64,000 nucleotides of DNA, from NCBI GenBank assembly GCA_027605045.1, contig JAQFWX010000015.1, positions 852,455 to 916,454 of the forward strand, given 5' to 3'. Source of the stretch: Phallus indusiatus (taxonomy: Eukaryota > Basidiomycota > Agaricomycetes > Phallales > Phallaceae). The position numbers and the translations under genes were made by a program. Within the stretch, counting starts at the first letter, position 1. Each line of letters opens with the position of its first letter. Shown here in pieces: positions 20,674-33,433 of the stretch. The notes under the pieces are model-generated. The model did no database searches. It had not been told where the DNA came from and was given only the letters and a program-made list of their open reading frames with translations.

Positions 20674-22409
20674 CTAGAAAGCATCCGATTCTCGCCGAGC
20701 GAACTGTAATTCGCCAGTATCCTCAGGGAAGTCGTCATCCACTCCATTATCGACGCCGTTGTCGCATCTTTCATCGGGACCCAGTTCGACAAGGACGGAT
20801 TGGTGTACGCGTTGAAGGACGTTTGAAATGTGGAGGCTTGGTAAGGTCAGATTGCTGGCCTCAATTCTGACCTCATTTTGGTGACGAAGATCCAGCGTGA
20901 AATCGGCGACCAGAAGAGCTGACAGACTTGGTGTACGTGTTAAATATACAATCAATTTCAGATTCAGGCACAAATGGAGATATCTTACGCGTTTTGGAAA
21001 TAGCTGAGACTCTGCTCTATCGAGAGGTCACTCGACTAATAATGATTGGGTTAAGCTGACGCCAACGAAGAAAGAAAACAAATTACTGTTTCTGTCTAGA
21101 AATCAATCAGTTCAGCTGAAACTTGTTTATATCTAGTACTATTTTGCACATACTAATGTCACGACCGAAGCGGTCACCGTAATAAGAATGACGAAGCTTG
21201 AATATACATAACTTTCTGACTGTTCATCACGACACAGCAATTACTTACCAAAATCTTGAAATTACTAAGTGTTATTTTGAGTTGCAGCCGAGAGCTTGAC
21301 TATGACGATCATGGGACTGACTTTGGTTAAGAAGAACGGAAACAAGGCTGCGTCTATCTTCAATCCCAGTTTCACGTTTCAACTTCCAGGTACCCCAAAC
21401 CTTCCAGAGACAAATACCAAATATGAGAACATCAGTGCAGATGCCATTGATACAACTGATGAATGCGATGAGGATGTTTTCGGCTAGCACGGATATTTAT
21501 GAGAATGCTTAAACGTTCAAGATACTTTGGGACATACCACTGTAGCTATTGATATATAATGTTCAAATAAAACATCTGTCACGGCATGTAAGGATGAAGA
21601 CATAAATCACCAACTTTTCAATACATCCATGAAAGGCAATGTCAACTAGATAGAAAGTAAGACAGTCTTCCAATATAATATTTTAGTTCTATTTACGATA
21701 TAAAATCAAAACCAGCTCCGTAAGAAAACTGAGAGCTAAAGCTATGGATGGGATTTTGGCTCCTCTGCATATCGAATATGCCCGGGCGACCAGTAAACCT
21801 TAAAATAGTATTACATTTATTTGAACCGAATAAAATAATATAAGCCGAACCTTGGACACCGATGTATGAAAAGGTGGACATGGCGTTTGTCGCATTGAAA
21901 AGTATATTGCAAGCGCTTCAAGTTTCAATGGATCGTCAGTATTTCTGTCAGCATCCACGATTAAGAGTCTTACTTTCCTGTCTTTACGAATTATAAGTGA
22001 TCATGGGCAGTAATTGCAAGATTCCATGCGTGACTCACAGACATGAAGGATGACATGAAGCTAAGCACCTGCCCAATCAAGGTCCCATATTTCGCGAGGA
22101 CATAGAAGAGTGACGGCAAGGTGAGCGGCTTGCACCATATATGTTGTACTTCTTGCGAAAGCTTCAACAGGATGGAATAAAAAAGAAGCGCTAATAGTTT
22201 TCGCTTTATTTATGTTAGTTTCTATCGCAAAATTTGAGTTTGCTCGCCTATGGAACCGATAAGGGCCAAGTCGCAGACGTATCTGATATCCCATAATTTA
22301 GAATTTTAAATGAGTACTAATGGAGAGATGACAACACGTACGCTTCATAATATTGCTGAACGATACCATCGATGGCTTCAGCAGTGTTATTATTGCCCGT
22401 GCTGTTCAT
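20674..22409 (-). CDS. DUF6533-like seven-transmembrane protein, gene B
   Basis: Begins at ATG 22409 (MNSTGNNNTAEAIDGIVQQY). Later exons read YVCDLALIGSI, LLFYSILLKLSQEVQHIWCK, NATNAMSTFSYIGVQ, GLLVARAYSICRGAKIPSIA, IFGICLWKVWGTWKLKRETG and SFVILITVTASVVTL, with the cytosolic tail LLVADFTLDLRHQNEVRIEA, then NVLQRVHQSVLVEL. Hydrophobic segments alternate as expected for a seven-helix protein. All splices can be assigned with the frame kept, one of them only with a GC-AG intron (22247-22191). The acidic tail after the VHQS motif varies between paralogues. This is the best-preserved member of the local cluster. Function unknown; the family is expanded in mushrooms. Confidence 0.75.
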
Positions 22410-23629
22410 TGAGTAGATAATTAGACAGTTTATAAGGAACCTTTGATTTTGGTTGTGAGTTTTCAGCGTGCTGCAGGCATAAATCGGACATTCGGGTCCT
22501 TATATACATCTCCAGCTAACATTCAATAAAATGGTCGGTGCTCCCATTCGTAAAAGATAAGCAGTTGAAGACGTGGCGGGGGTAAGTTTGAGGAACGCAA
22601 TACATATCAGATCAGAAAGAACTTGAACTAGGTGCCCAAATCGTAGCGTCGAAGTCGCAAAACGTTTGAGAACAACATGTATGTACCTTGCGAAGCTGAA
22701 CGGAACTCTTGAACATGCGATATCAGATCATAAAGAATTGTTGCTCTCGGTCTCGTGCATCGAGTATAAAGCCTAAAACTTGTGACAACAACAGGTGTTA
22801 CCTATGTTGCAGGGCTGAATAACATTCATCAATGTTCTGATATAATCAAAACATACGTGTTCAGCCACATACCCATGAGCTGGAGAGACTTCTGATACCA
22901 AGTAACGATTGGCTTTAAGATCTTGAGAAGTCGAGGTTTGGCCATAATCGGTGGAACTTCGGTGCTGATCATGAAGATTCATGACGCGCGGCCATATTGT
23001 CATAGGTCCTGTGCTCCGGAAGATCTACAGTGCCTGAAAGCCTATGATTTACTGAAATATAATCGCTCCGAGAGGCTCGACGTCGTTTAATTGCAGCGTT
23101 GCGCCCATCGACCACGACGTTACAGTATTCAACGTATTTCTCAATATAGGTGTTATGTTCTGTGTCTAAACGACGGTAGATGATAAAGTTCTGTTGAACA
23201 ATGAGTTAAGATTTACGGCCCTTGGCTGATTGCTACGGTCGTTGGAGAAGAATAAACTTGGTGACAGTTATATTAGGTGAAAATTTCGTTCAGTGCCGAG
23301 GATCAATTCATGCGTAAGCGCTCGTCTTACCTACTTTCGGACTCGTTCCTCCGGTGTCGACATCATGTTCTCGAAAACTCGTATTGTTTTGAAGAACAAG
23401 TCAATCGCGCTATTTTTCTTTTAAAACAGTAGTTTTGACACCGAGAAGAAATCAGCTTAAAATGAACAGGCTTTGTCTAAAATTTTGGACGAATCTACTA
23501 CATAAAACATCCATTTCATTTGGAAATTATCTTTTGATTTACTGAATCTCAGAGTTATCGTTGGCTAACGAGTAAGTATGAAACCAATAGACTTATTTCC
23601 AAGACCTTAAAATCCCATCCATGACATCC
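22410..23629. other. Intergenic between DUF6533 genes B and C
   Basis: No supported gene. The 22410-22520 portion next to the start codon of gene B is probably its promoter. The 76-codon minus-strand frame at 23003-22773 has no recognisable features. Confidence 0.4.
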
Positions 23630-25352
23630 TCATCCAGAAGGATCTAAGCCCTCGATAAACTGTATTTCGCCCATGAATCCCGAACCGTCGTCCTCTCCGT
23701 CTTCACCTCTATTCTGTTCTTCGGGAGTAGCGAGCTCGGCGATAAAAGACCGATGTACACGGTGAAGGACGTTCGAAAACTGGAGCGCTGGTATGGTTAT
23801 AGCGCTGGCCTCGATCCCTACCGAGTTCTGGCGACGAAGATCCAGTGTCAAATCAGTGACCAGAAGGGCCGATATGCTTGGGATATCAGTTAGGAAGAGG
23901 TTGTATTATATCTGAATGAGAAAATCTCACGCGTTTTGAAAATAAGCCATACTCCCCTCTATTAAAGGGTGGCTGGACTAAACAAGCGACGTGTTTAGCT
24001 ATTAATGACCTTCAAGCTGCACAGTGAACGGTGGAAGAAAATTACCGTCTCAAACTACAAATCAATGTAAGCTAAAGAAAAAAGTGAATCTCGTTGTTCC
24101 GGCTTACTATTGTTACGACAGAAGGGTGACAGTTATAAAGATAACGAAGCTTGCGAAACCATGGCAATTTCAAGCTGAAATCAATATACACGTATGTTAG
24201 GTACTTACCAAAATCTTGAAATTACTTGATTAAATTGATAAGCTGCAAATTAAGAGCTTCGCTATGAATTCAGACACTTACTTTGCCTCAGTAAAACAGA
24301 AACAAGGCTTCCGCTACCTTGAATTCCGGCTTCACGTTTTAATTTCCAGGTTCCCCAAACCTTCCACATGCAGATACCAGTTATAATAATATCTATGAAA
24401 ATCCCAATTATACAACTAGCAAACGCAATTCGGATATTCTCAGCTAAGTGGGTAATTGTGAGGTTGTTTCAATAATCATATAAGGCGAATGGGCTATACC
24501 GGTGTATCCACTATTAGTATTGTTGAGGGGTCAATGTGTTCAAAGGTGAATATAGGTTGATTACTGACTTTACAATACATCCAGGGTATACTATGTTGAC
24601 TATACGAAAAATCAGAAACTTTCTTTTGATTACAAATTTAAGAGCTTACTGTATAAAATTAAACAGAGATTTGAAAGAAAACCAAGAGCTAGAGTCATGG
24701 ATGGGATTTTGGCTCCTTGACATATTGAATATGCCCGAGCAATTAGTAAACCTTAGGATATAATTATTTTCGATGTCACAATGTGAAAAATGGAGTACAG
24801 ACCTTGAACTCCAATGTACGAAAGTGTCGACATGGCGTTTGCCGCGTTGGAAACCATATTACAAGTTCTATGATTTTTTTATATGTAATTTTGCCAATCT
24901 AATTGAGTACAAGCCTTGCCTTCCTAGCTACATATCAGTTAAAAACAAGATACTGACCATGAAAAACCCCAAAGTTCATATTTTACTCACTGGGGTGAAT
25001 GCTAGCCAAATACTAAGTCCCTGTTGAACCAAGGTCCCATATTTCCCAAAAATATACAAAATTGAAGGCAAGCCCAACGGCTTCCGCCACATGTGTTCGA
25101 TTTCTTGCGAGAGTTTCAACAGGATAGCATAGAACAAAAGCACTGAAATTTTGATGTCATTTTGAAGCTTTTATAGTGCGAGGGTTAGATTGCTCACTCA
25201 TAGAGCTGATGAGGGTTAGGGAATAGACGTATCTAATAACCGCTAATAATCTAGGCACCCAACGAGATTAAAGTATACACGTACGATGCATAATTTTCCT
25301 GTATTATGGTGTCTATAGCCGCAGCAGTAATATTATTGCCTGTGCTGTTCAT
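23630..25352 (-). pseudogene. DUF6533-like 7-TM gene C, probably frameshifted
   Basis: Starts at ATG 25352 (MNSTGNNITAAAIDTIIQEN) and follows gene B exon by exon: YVYSLTLISSM, LLFYAILLKLSQEIEHMWRK, NAANAMSTLSYIGVQ and GLLIARAYSICQGAKIPSM, ending with LLVTDLTLDLRRQNSVGIEA, then NVLHRVHRSFIAEL. In the last membrane-segment exon (about 24150-24115) it has cacccttctgtcg where gene B has gaccgcttcggtcg. One base is missing, and the frame then hits TAA before the donor. Gene A and B agree in length here, so the deletion is specific to C. Without that base the gene would be complete. A sequencing error in one copy is the main alternative. Confidence 0.7.
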
Positions 25353-26438
25353 GAAGTAAGCTTATAGATTAGGAAAGGTTCGGGTTTGCGCCTTTTTAAC
25401 CACCGTAAGGTATTTATCGGCGTGAGTAGGCTAGAAAGATTTATTTAAAACTACTAGATCCTTACATTTTCACTTGATTATCGAAAATTCTCCAATTCGC
25501 CAAAGATAGGACGCTGTAGTGTACCTACATGAGATATTAAATCAAAGGAGATTGATGAAAAAATTTCCATTTGAATCGAAATCGCGATAGTGTGATGACA
25601 ACGCCATGTGCACTGCGGGGCCTATCACTGAACGGAGTTTTATTCAACGTTCTAACAGTCAACTTAAAATCTCATCTCACATATGTAGCCATAGATCTTT
25701 ATAGACCTATACTTTTTTAGGTTGTAGGTATATTTACTTCTAGGGTGAACGCCACATGTAATGCGAACGACGGGTCAAACGTCAATCCCTGAGCTCGGAA
25801 CTCAGAGATGGAATTGACTTTCAATATCAACTAGTGATGATGGACCCATTGAGGGTCACGACCGGCGTAACTTCGGATGTTGATTATGATGCATAACTTT
25901 TGATGTGTTCATGAGCATGTTGTCTTAGTTCGTAAGTTGTACTCCAAGAGATCCGATGCAGCACTTACATGGCTTAAGCTTTACAGTCTTGACGTAAAAA
26001 ATTTCTCCAGGTGTCATGGTACTTTATATATTCACCGTATAACTGTCTAAGTATATGACCGAGTCAGTTGAAGAACCGTGGAATTGACTGAAAAACAGAC
26101 TCGGAGGAATCCGTCGCTACCGAGGACAGTTCAACAAGTGTTCGCCTTGCTTAACGCCATGAAGATGAGGTAACAGCAATCGGACTAGTAAAGGTCCATT
26201 GTATATTTCTTTAAAAGCTCTGCACCGTTTAAAAACTAGCAAGCCAGAACCAGCTACGATCAACCGCAAGCTAAAACCAAGTGGAGACAAAGAATAAACG
26301 CTCAGACCGGCAGCGGCCGATCCAAAGCTGGTTCTCGTCCGATCTCCATGTCTAACTGTACAGGTGTCGCCACCAAAATGGCAAGGGCCACGAAAACCTA
26401 TTTGCACTTATTTGTTGCATATCAAAAGCCTATACTCA
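25353..26438. other. Intergenic
   Basis: Upstream of gene C and upstream of the next plus-strand gene. No coding signal found. Minus-strand frame 26407-26117 lacks features of a known family. Confidence 0.4.
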
Positions 26439-27446
26439 ATGGACCAGCAGGGTAAGAATGGAGTACTATGTGAATGTGGCGCTTGGGTCAACTTCGGCGA
26501 TGGAGGACAGGCAAACCTTGCGACCCACTTGAAGGGAAAGCGGCACGCGACGAAAATGAAAGAGAAAGAGGACTTGGCGACGAATCGTGTCCTGACCGAC
26601 TTTTTCTCGTATACAACAAAACAAAAAGTTGGTGGTGCCATCCCTGCACCACTCCCCATCGCGAACAATGCGTTATTCGACTTCACAATCCCTTCTGATC
26701 CATCTGCATCTATAATGACGCGTCTCCGACAGTCTATCACACGTTTGCCACCAACAGTGCCGAAGGCAACACCAGAACATCCACTGGCGCGATTCTTTTC
26801 TCTCCCACAAGTCAATCCGTCATCTGGCGATCAATGGGAAGTTGTCAATCCTATCCTCAATCGTCTCATCGGGGTTGATATTGGCATGACGGAAATGAAG
26901 ACTCTTATCTGCGTTGGGCCTTACGGTCTGGACGCGCTTTGCAATTGGCTCGACGTGTATCTCTCAGCTAACTGTATTCAAGAAGCATTGCTTGAGCCGA
27001 AAATCAACCGTCTCATCGATGTAATGACAACATTGTAAGTAATTTGAAGACTTTGTAAGGAAGGACAAAATTATGACTTTCCTTGCATTATATATGAAAG
27101 TTGCTCAAATAGCGGCGTTGAAGAAACTCTAACCGAAATTCAAACCCAATCTTCGGATATACCACCGGGACCAGTGGCACTCTCGACGCGTCAAGAAATT
27201 ACCGATGCTGATAACCTTCCGGAGCTGACGCCAGAGTCCACAACATTGGTCCCTATCTCAACAAGTTCCGAGTCTGAGGCCCCAGGTGCAGATAACGATA
27301 TAGAACGTTATGATGATGACTATGGTGAAAAATCTAGTTTGTTTGTAATATCATTTCAATCTTCATTCGCTGAAACTATCCTTAGTACCTTCCATTCCTT
27401 TTCACAATCACGTCTGTTTCATTCATCGGGCAAAATAGGCGCATAA
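26439..27446 (+). CDS. Uncharacterised protein with BED/C2H2-like zinc finger
   Basis: Two exons (26439-27034 and 27101-27446, intron 27035-27100 with GTAAGT donor and AAAG acceptor) give a protein of about 313 residues. Near the N-terminus is a Cys/His array CECGAWVNFGDGGQANLATH followed by LKGKRH, that is C-x-C with two His, reminiscent of BED or single C2H2 fingers found in transposase-derived and chromatin proteins. The rest of exon 1 (about residues 60-198) has no recognised domain. Exon 2 encodes a Ser/Thr/Pro/acid-rich tail, probably disordered. The frame also extends upstream of ATG 26439; I prefer 26439 because the zinc-finger region follows it directly (MDQQGKNGVLCEC). It may be a domesticated transposon gene or a truncated one; role unknown. 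Confidence 0.55.
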
Positions 27447-30114
27447 GGCGCACGTTTCTTCAGGAGATTTGGTAGCAGCGGAGAGATAAATTTGTCAAGT
27501 GAGAACTGGAAGATGAATTCCCATTACATTGGGTGTCACGTACTTGGATGTGAAATTCAAGTTGTAAGTCGCTTAGGAGATGCAGTAGTTTTATATCTAA
27601 TGTAATTCATACGGTTTTGCTTGGTGTGCTGTCGTTTGGATTAGGAGGCGATATGATTCATGTAGGCAAGAGGTACTCAAAAGCCGGAAAAAGTTAATTG
27701 TATACACTTTGAATATCTTCTAACAACTTGCCTCATTTAAGGTCTCTCCCATTTTGGGACATTTGACGCCCGTTACGTAAGTGAAAGTGTCCATAGGACT
27801 TGCTTTTTGCTTGCTTTCTTGCCTTCCCTTGCAACGATGCCAAAAGAAGCTGCTAAACACATTCACGGGGGAAAATGCACATTGTTCAGCGTTGTGATCA
27901 ACAGAAATGATGCTGCAAACAAGTCGGGATAAGTCTGCCTAAGGCTGAACCCGACTGTGACGGTAAGTACTTTTGACCTCACTTCCGATTCAACATATTC
28001 TTATTAAAGTATCCATGTATCAAGCATACGGGTCGGATATCAATGTGCCGTCACCAGGAAAGACCAGAAGGTCAATCTTAGTTGTTGGCAGAATAGGCTC
28101 AAACTCCCCTCGCGGAAGAAACGTTTGGATCTACATATGTCAGAAGCAAGAGCCTCCATATGGTCAATTGATCATGATGCAGGTGGTATATTGACGATCA
28201 AAAGGATATGGTATGCCGTATCACGTTTATCGTTTTGCGCACTCAATGAAACGCCATACGACCATTAGACCAGGCAGCATCCGCGAGAAGCTCAGAAGAC
28301 TGTACTTTTGCAAAGCCACAAACTACTGAAGAAGTCAAATGTGCGATATGCAAAGTCATGCACGTCCTTCGAACAGTAGTTTCAGCCGTCGGTGTCTCCA
28401 CATGTTTGCTCATGCTAGCCTTGAGATCCCCGCCACTGTACCTCGCGACATTGTTACCACGCCCTCGTTGTCGTACTCGTAATACATCTCGAAAAGAACC
28501 TATCTTCATTCCACGTACCGTTGCAAATGGATGTCATGAAAGTGAATACGGAGATCCTTTAGTAGGCGATGGCGACGATGCAAGAACGCAGGCCTACATT
28601 CCCGCAAAGAGCCCACCGTTGCGGATGCCAGGAATATCATTGACATCAGTGCACAATACCAGCTTATTATTGACTAAATAAGCTACTCAAATGAGGGTTG
28701 TCACCCAAAGGCACATTAGGAGTATTCTGATGAGGAGATCTGTGACGACGAGAGGACGTCGGGAGTTTCGGAAGATGACTCAGGAAGAAGATGAAGAAAG
28801 GGCACCGAACGTCGACGAGGATGACTGTCGGTACAAGTCACATCTTTCGGGCAATTCACGTTTCGATTTCGAAGAATAAAGAGCTGGACAAAGACGTGTT
28901 ATCGATATGACGTACTCTAGGTCCGGCCCTTACCTCTGGAGAACCTACAAGGGCCGAGTCAATAACGATAACGATGCCAAAGATGATGGGATAAAAGGGC
29001 TTCTTATTTCTATCACGATCGTAAAAGAATGATTGCTGTACCACATCTGATGTTCCCTTTTTTTCGACACCTCCAGGCGATGCCAATAGTAACCGGGGCT
29101 AAGGCGCGGCCATGGGGATAACAGTAGTGATAGGGCCACGAGTTTTGAAAGTCAACGCTTTTGATTGTTTTTGACCACGGAAAACTTCATCTTCGGTCCG
29201 AGAAACTCACCCTTCGGTTCAGGATTATCATTGGAAAGAATATCAATGTTTGGGCATCATAACGTTCCGTACGGGTCAACTGTACACCTCAATCCTTCTT
29301 CTTCCTCTTCAGGTATCTCTTGCCTAAAGGAACGCGTTATACTTACGGCACGTCATTGATGGTTTATTCGAGCGTCGAGGATGACCGAACGTACCCCGTA
29401 GCACATGCATCGCCTTTGCCTTTCTTCCAACATAATCCAGTGCTTATACCTGTTCATATCTACGTTTCGGGCTCGGAGTTACATACTTAGGATTACCTAG
29501 GACATCAGCGATTGTTGACACTGTCGATAGCGCGGAATAATATGCTGTTGGGGGACTCCAGACGCAAACTTTTACGAGGCCTGACGAATGTAAGCTTTTC
29601 TTTGTACTTTTAACATTCTTGGTCTCACGTTTTTATACCAGACCTTGTATTATTACGAGCACGGTTTGGCTTAGGGCGTACAATGGCATCACTTGGGCTT
29701 TGAAAGAGAATGTTTTTCATTGGGTGATTAGATTGCAGTTAACCTAAACATTGAATACTACTCAAAGCTAATGCAGTGTAAAAGCTCTCAAGTATATCAC
29801 ACCCGCAATGACGGTCCTCTTCTCTCCCTGCGCAGGCAAACCTTCAATGACGGCGGCTTCAGCGCGCTACAATGCACCTGCAATCTCGAAGAATCCAAAG
29901 GACGTTGATTTGTCTTTGAGTGCATTGCAGTAGGAGCACTTGATGTGCAAGAAGAGCACGTGAAGAATACCAAAGTTTACGAACTGTGAAGGAAGACAAG
30001 ATGATGTTGGGCGGCGGATAACCGGAGAGGACTGTGGAGAGGTCGTACATCCGAGCGAAAAGAGAATACACGGAGACAAAAAACGGAAGCGAAATGTGCC
30101 AGACGTAGGCGCCA
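27447..30114. other. Stretch of 2.7 kb without a recognisable gene
   Basis: Only short frames with protein-like patches occur, for example a minus-strand segment near 28120-28020 (FLPRGEFEPILPTTKIDLLV), plus-strand acidic patches near 28720-28850, and a minus-strand piece near 29086-28940 (FFYDRDRNKKPFYPIIFGIV). These could be exons of a poorly conserved gene or relics; I could not join them. 29859-30114 probably holds the 3' UTR of the YPD1-like gene. Confidence 0.4.
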
Positions 30115-30933
30115 TCAAGCATCTGGAAGTGTTTCACCAGGAGCGTTGACTTCATAATACTTCTTCAGCCATTGTTCGGCCTCGTCGTATTCCTCTCGGA
30201 CTTTCGCGATGGTGACCTCGATTTTCTCAAGCGCTTCCTTCACCGTCAGATCCTTGTCGGCCCCTTCGTCGCGTAAATTCCCGTAGTGCTGAATCTCTTC
30301 GCACGACTCGCGGACCTTTATGACACCCAACGCCGCGGAAGAGCCTTTCAAAAAGTGTCCAAGCGAAGACAGTTTCGATAGGTCCACGGGGTCCCTTTAA
30401 GACATAAATTTTAATGTCATTTCACCGGTAAATTCACCAAAAAAAAGTGACGACGAAAATCATACAATGCCGCTCTCATTTGTCCAAAAGTTTCCTTCGC
30501 TTGGTCGAAGTAAGCCCAGGTCATCCCGATCGAGAACTCGTGGTTGTTCGGTTCGTCTAGCTCGAGAATTTGAGCGAAAATTTCTTGATCAATTATATCC
30601 TCTCGATCAAGTAGGGATTTTGTCGAAACAGTTTCAACCGGAGCTGGTGTTATCTATATGTATATATAAGATAAATTCATTTGACGTCCAGAATCACTGG
30701 CTTTTGCTTGCACATTAAACTCAACTCACCTCTTGCGTCACTTTGGTATCGGACGCAGACAATGATATACTGTGCCCCGGTGGCGATTTAGGCTCAGGTT
30801 TGGGAGGTTCCGATTGAGGCTTTGACTCGGAGGGAGCGGGTTTGGATGACTCTAGCCGCCCAGGAGATTCAGACGAGTCGGGCGAAACATCAGGAGAAAT
30901 ATTTGACTTATTGGCCCGCGTAGGAGTCGTCAT
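30115..30933 (-). CDS. ypd1: Histidine-containing phosphotransfer (HPt) protein, YPD1 orthologue
   Basis: Carries phosphate between hybrid histidine kinases and response regulators (Ssk1/Skn7 type) in the fungal multistep phosphorelay controlling osmotic and oxidative stress responses. Three exons (30933-30730, 30653-30466, 30394-30115) give 223 residues; phases fit exactly. Residues 1-68 are a Pro/Ser/Glu-rich disordered extension (MTTPTRANKSNISPDV), longer than in yeast Ypd1. The HPt domain follows: IIDQEIFAQILELDEPNNHE in helix one, FSIGMTWAYFDQAKETFGQM, then the phosphorylation motif LGHFLKGSSAALGV with its active His and the Lys two after Leu, and the last helices YGNLRDEG and REEYDEAEQWLKKYYE. 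The open frame extends upstream of 30933 only to a GTG codon, so ATG 30933 is preferred. Intact. Confidence 0.92.
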
Positions 30934-33433
30934 GAAGAAATAAGGAACAGACCTGAGATTTGTAGACAAGCCAGGGTAAAACTGAGCTGTTAGAAGCTTT
31001 GTATTGTCACCCCGCAGGCTTGATACCACCTGTCAGAGGGGACTCAAAGAAAGGATTGCAATCCGACATTTCCATGCTTCTCGAGACAGACCCTCTTTTT
31101 ATTGGACTATGACTCCATGAGACAATAGATCAATGAGGTCATTCCACTTCCCATCGATGGACAATTCTTTCATTTTCGAGAATATTCTGTCGCCGGGTGG
31201 CTGACATCAATTGAATCTCATTGCCTAAAGTACTATCCGAATTCAGCAAATCACTGACTGCGTTCTGGATCGATATTCATCTCATAAACGCATGCTTTAT
31301 ATTAATCAAAAACATGCGCACTGTTAAACAATCATGTGGGTTCATTGAATTCAACTACTTTGTTCAAAAGGTTCGGCCGGAAGTGGGTGCCTACATACGT
31401 ATACACCTCCGAGGTGTGGGGCCATAAGGCTGAGCAATACGCAGTCCGCGGGGATTGGTTCAGCCGCTGTCAATATGGTGTATGCTTGGTTAGAAGTAAT
31501 ATTACGAATGGCCTGGTTGAAATTTAGCACATGAACTTCGCATTCATTTTACACGATGCCTAAAAATTAAGGACATCATGAATGGCTGTCTGTTTTCTTT
31601 TTGTGTGTTTAATCATGACGCAGGTTTGAGTTTCATTCATATGCATTCAAGACAGTGCCACTTGTAATGTCAGTTTCTATTGGCTTCGAGGACCATTCAC
31701 ATGGCCATCGATTGAAATTAAAGTTTACCTCCATTCGGTGGTGACGCGGTGAACAAGCTTTCATATTTGAATATCACGTACATATCATCTGTCACCTTCC
31801 GGGATGACTCAAGGCTCCCTGTCAACAGCTAAGACTTGCAACTGCGGATGGAACTTGTTAGTTGCCAAAAACAAAACCCAATCAGTTTCGTACCAAAATA
31901 ACTTCAAACCGACGAAGATTCAGGACATCATGACCCATTGGAACCCATTAATGGTGCCATTTTTCGCCAGGCGTGTAGATCAAGAGTGCCGAATAGACCA
32001 CTTTCTTCGATGCTTCGCATGCTTCGAATTGGACTCATCGCACACCACCGATTGGCGTAACTAAAGTCTTCCGATAGCGGCTCCGATTTGAAACGTTTTC
32101 TGACTTGGCTCGTAATTTGTCAGATTGATTTTCAAAGGTTCGGTATGAGACGCTTCTAACGCGAAGAGGTCGTTATTAATCACTTATAAAGGAAAACATC
32201 ACATCATCACATCTTACCAAACTTATTGCCAGTTGCCAATTGTGAGACAGGTACACGAAATCTAGAACTTGTGCGGGGAGTATCCTTGGAGCCGACATCT
32301 CAGTTGACTCCCATCCGCTGCGCTGGACTATGGTATGCATGATGTACATAGGTTTACGACATCCTGGCTTAGCATTTCAAGTAATGAGATCGATGAGATC
32401 AACATATTTACAGCAATTGAAATGTGACAGACCGCGCTGTCACTTCAGACTGGCCTAGATATTAATGCAAATGTGTAGCATAATTTCATACCATGTCATG
32501 ATGTACATTCGGAGAATACGTGCAGCTATTTATTACCTGCCAGTATTGATTCGGATTAGGCCACAGCCCCCTGGTGAAAAACAAATTATCAAGTGTATCG
32601 TCAAAGAGGATCTGAAATGAATCATACTTACTTATTCATTCATTCATTCAAATCGAAATAGCTAATATCATTGCAAAGATAACATTCTTAGAAATCAACC
32701 AGAAATCAATATCACATGACAGGAAGCGAGGAAGGTGAGCAATCCCACGAATGCCTGTTACATGTCACATGTCACACAGCCTATTTCCCACAACCTTCTC
32801 CACCCAACCACGTCGTCGATGTAGTTGAAACTTGAGAATAACATTGATGCATGTTCACAACCCTGCGCAGAAGCCCTATGAACGCTTAACAAGCCTGTCT
32901 TCGTATGATCAGGCACGAGTGAGATTTTTATCAAACCTGCCTAATCCCTATCGAACCAGCTAGCCGGACAGATTTCTAAAACCTCGTTGTTGGTTTGGCG
33001 CTCTCAGCTGAAATCGAATTCGGCTGGAGCTGTGGTGGTGTCTTAAGTGAGTGCCAATTACAAATAACGTGAACTCTAATAGAATAGACTGTCAAATAGT
33101 CTAACAGGATAACACACTAAACCGCATATGCGAATATCCGTCATCCGGCTGAAATACATTTGTTTCAGGGACCATTAAATGGCGATATTGAAGCATCATG
33201 GTGTCCAAATCAAGTGTGGCCTGAGATTGCATCCGTGTGTGCAATCATCTGAAAGGCATCTAGAAGCCGTGATTGGGAAGAGCAGAAAATATATAATAAG
33301 CGTATTCCCTCGAATTAAGTTGAAACACACCGTACAGCTGGCTTGTCAGCCTTTCACACGATTTTCACAACCCATTATCTACTCCCTCTCTTAAATCTGA
33401 CAGCACCCAAACATACCGACTGAATCGCAGACG
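30934..33433. other. Intergenic, 2.5 kb
   Basis: No gene supported. Includes a small attc microsatellite at about 32635-32652 and the likely promoters of ypd1 (near 31000) and of the aldehyde dehydrogenase (CT-rich region near 33370-33433). Short frames here do not resemble known proteins. Confidence 0.45.

Noticed and set aside
32630..32655. attc tandem repeat
   Set aside because: Only about four units; ordinary microsatellite.
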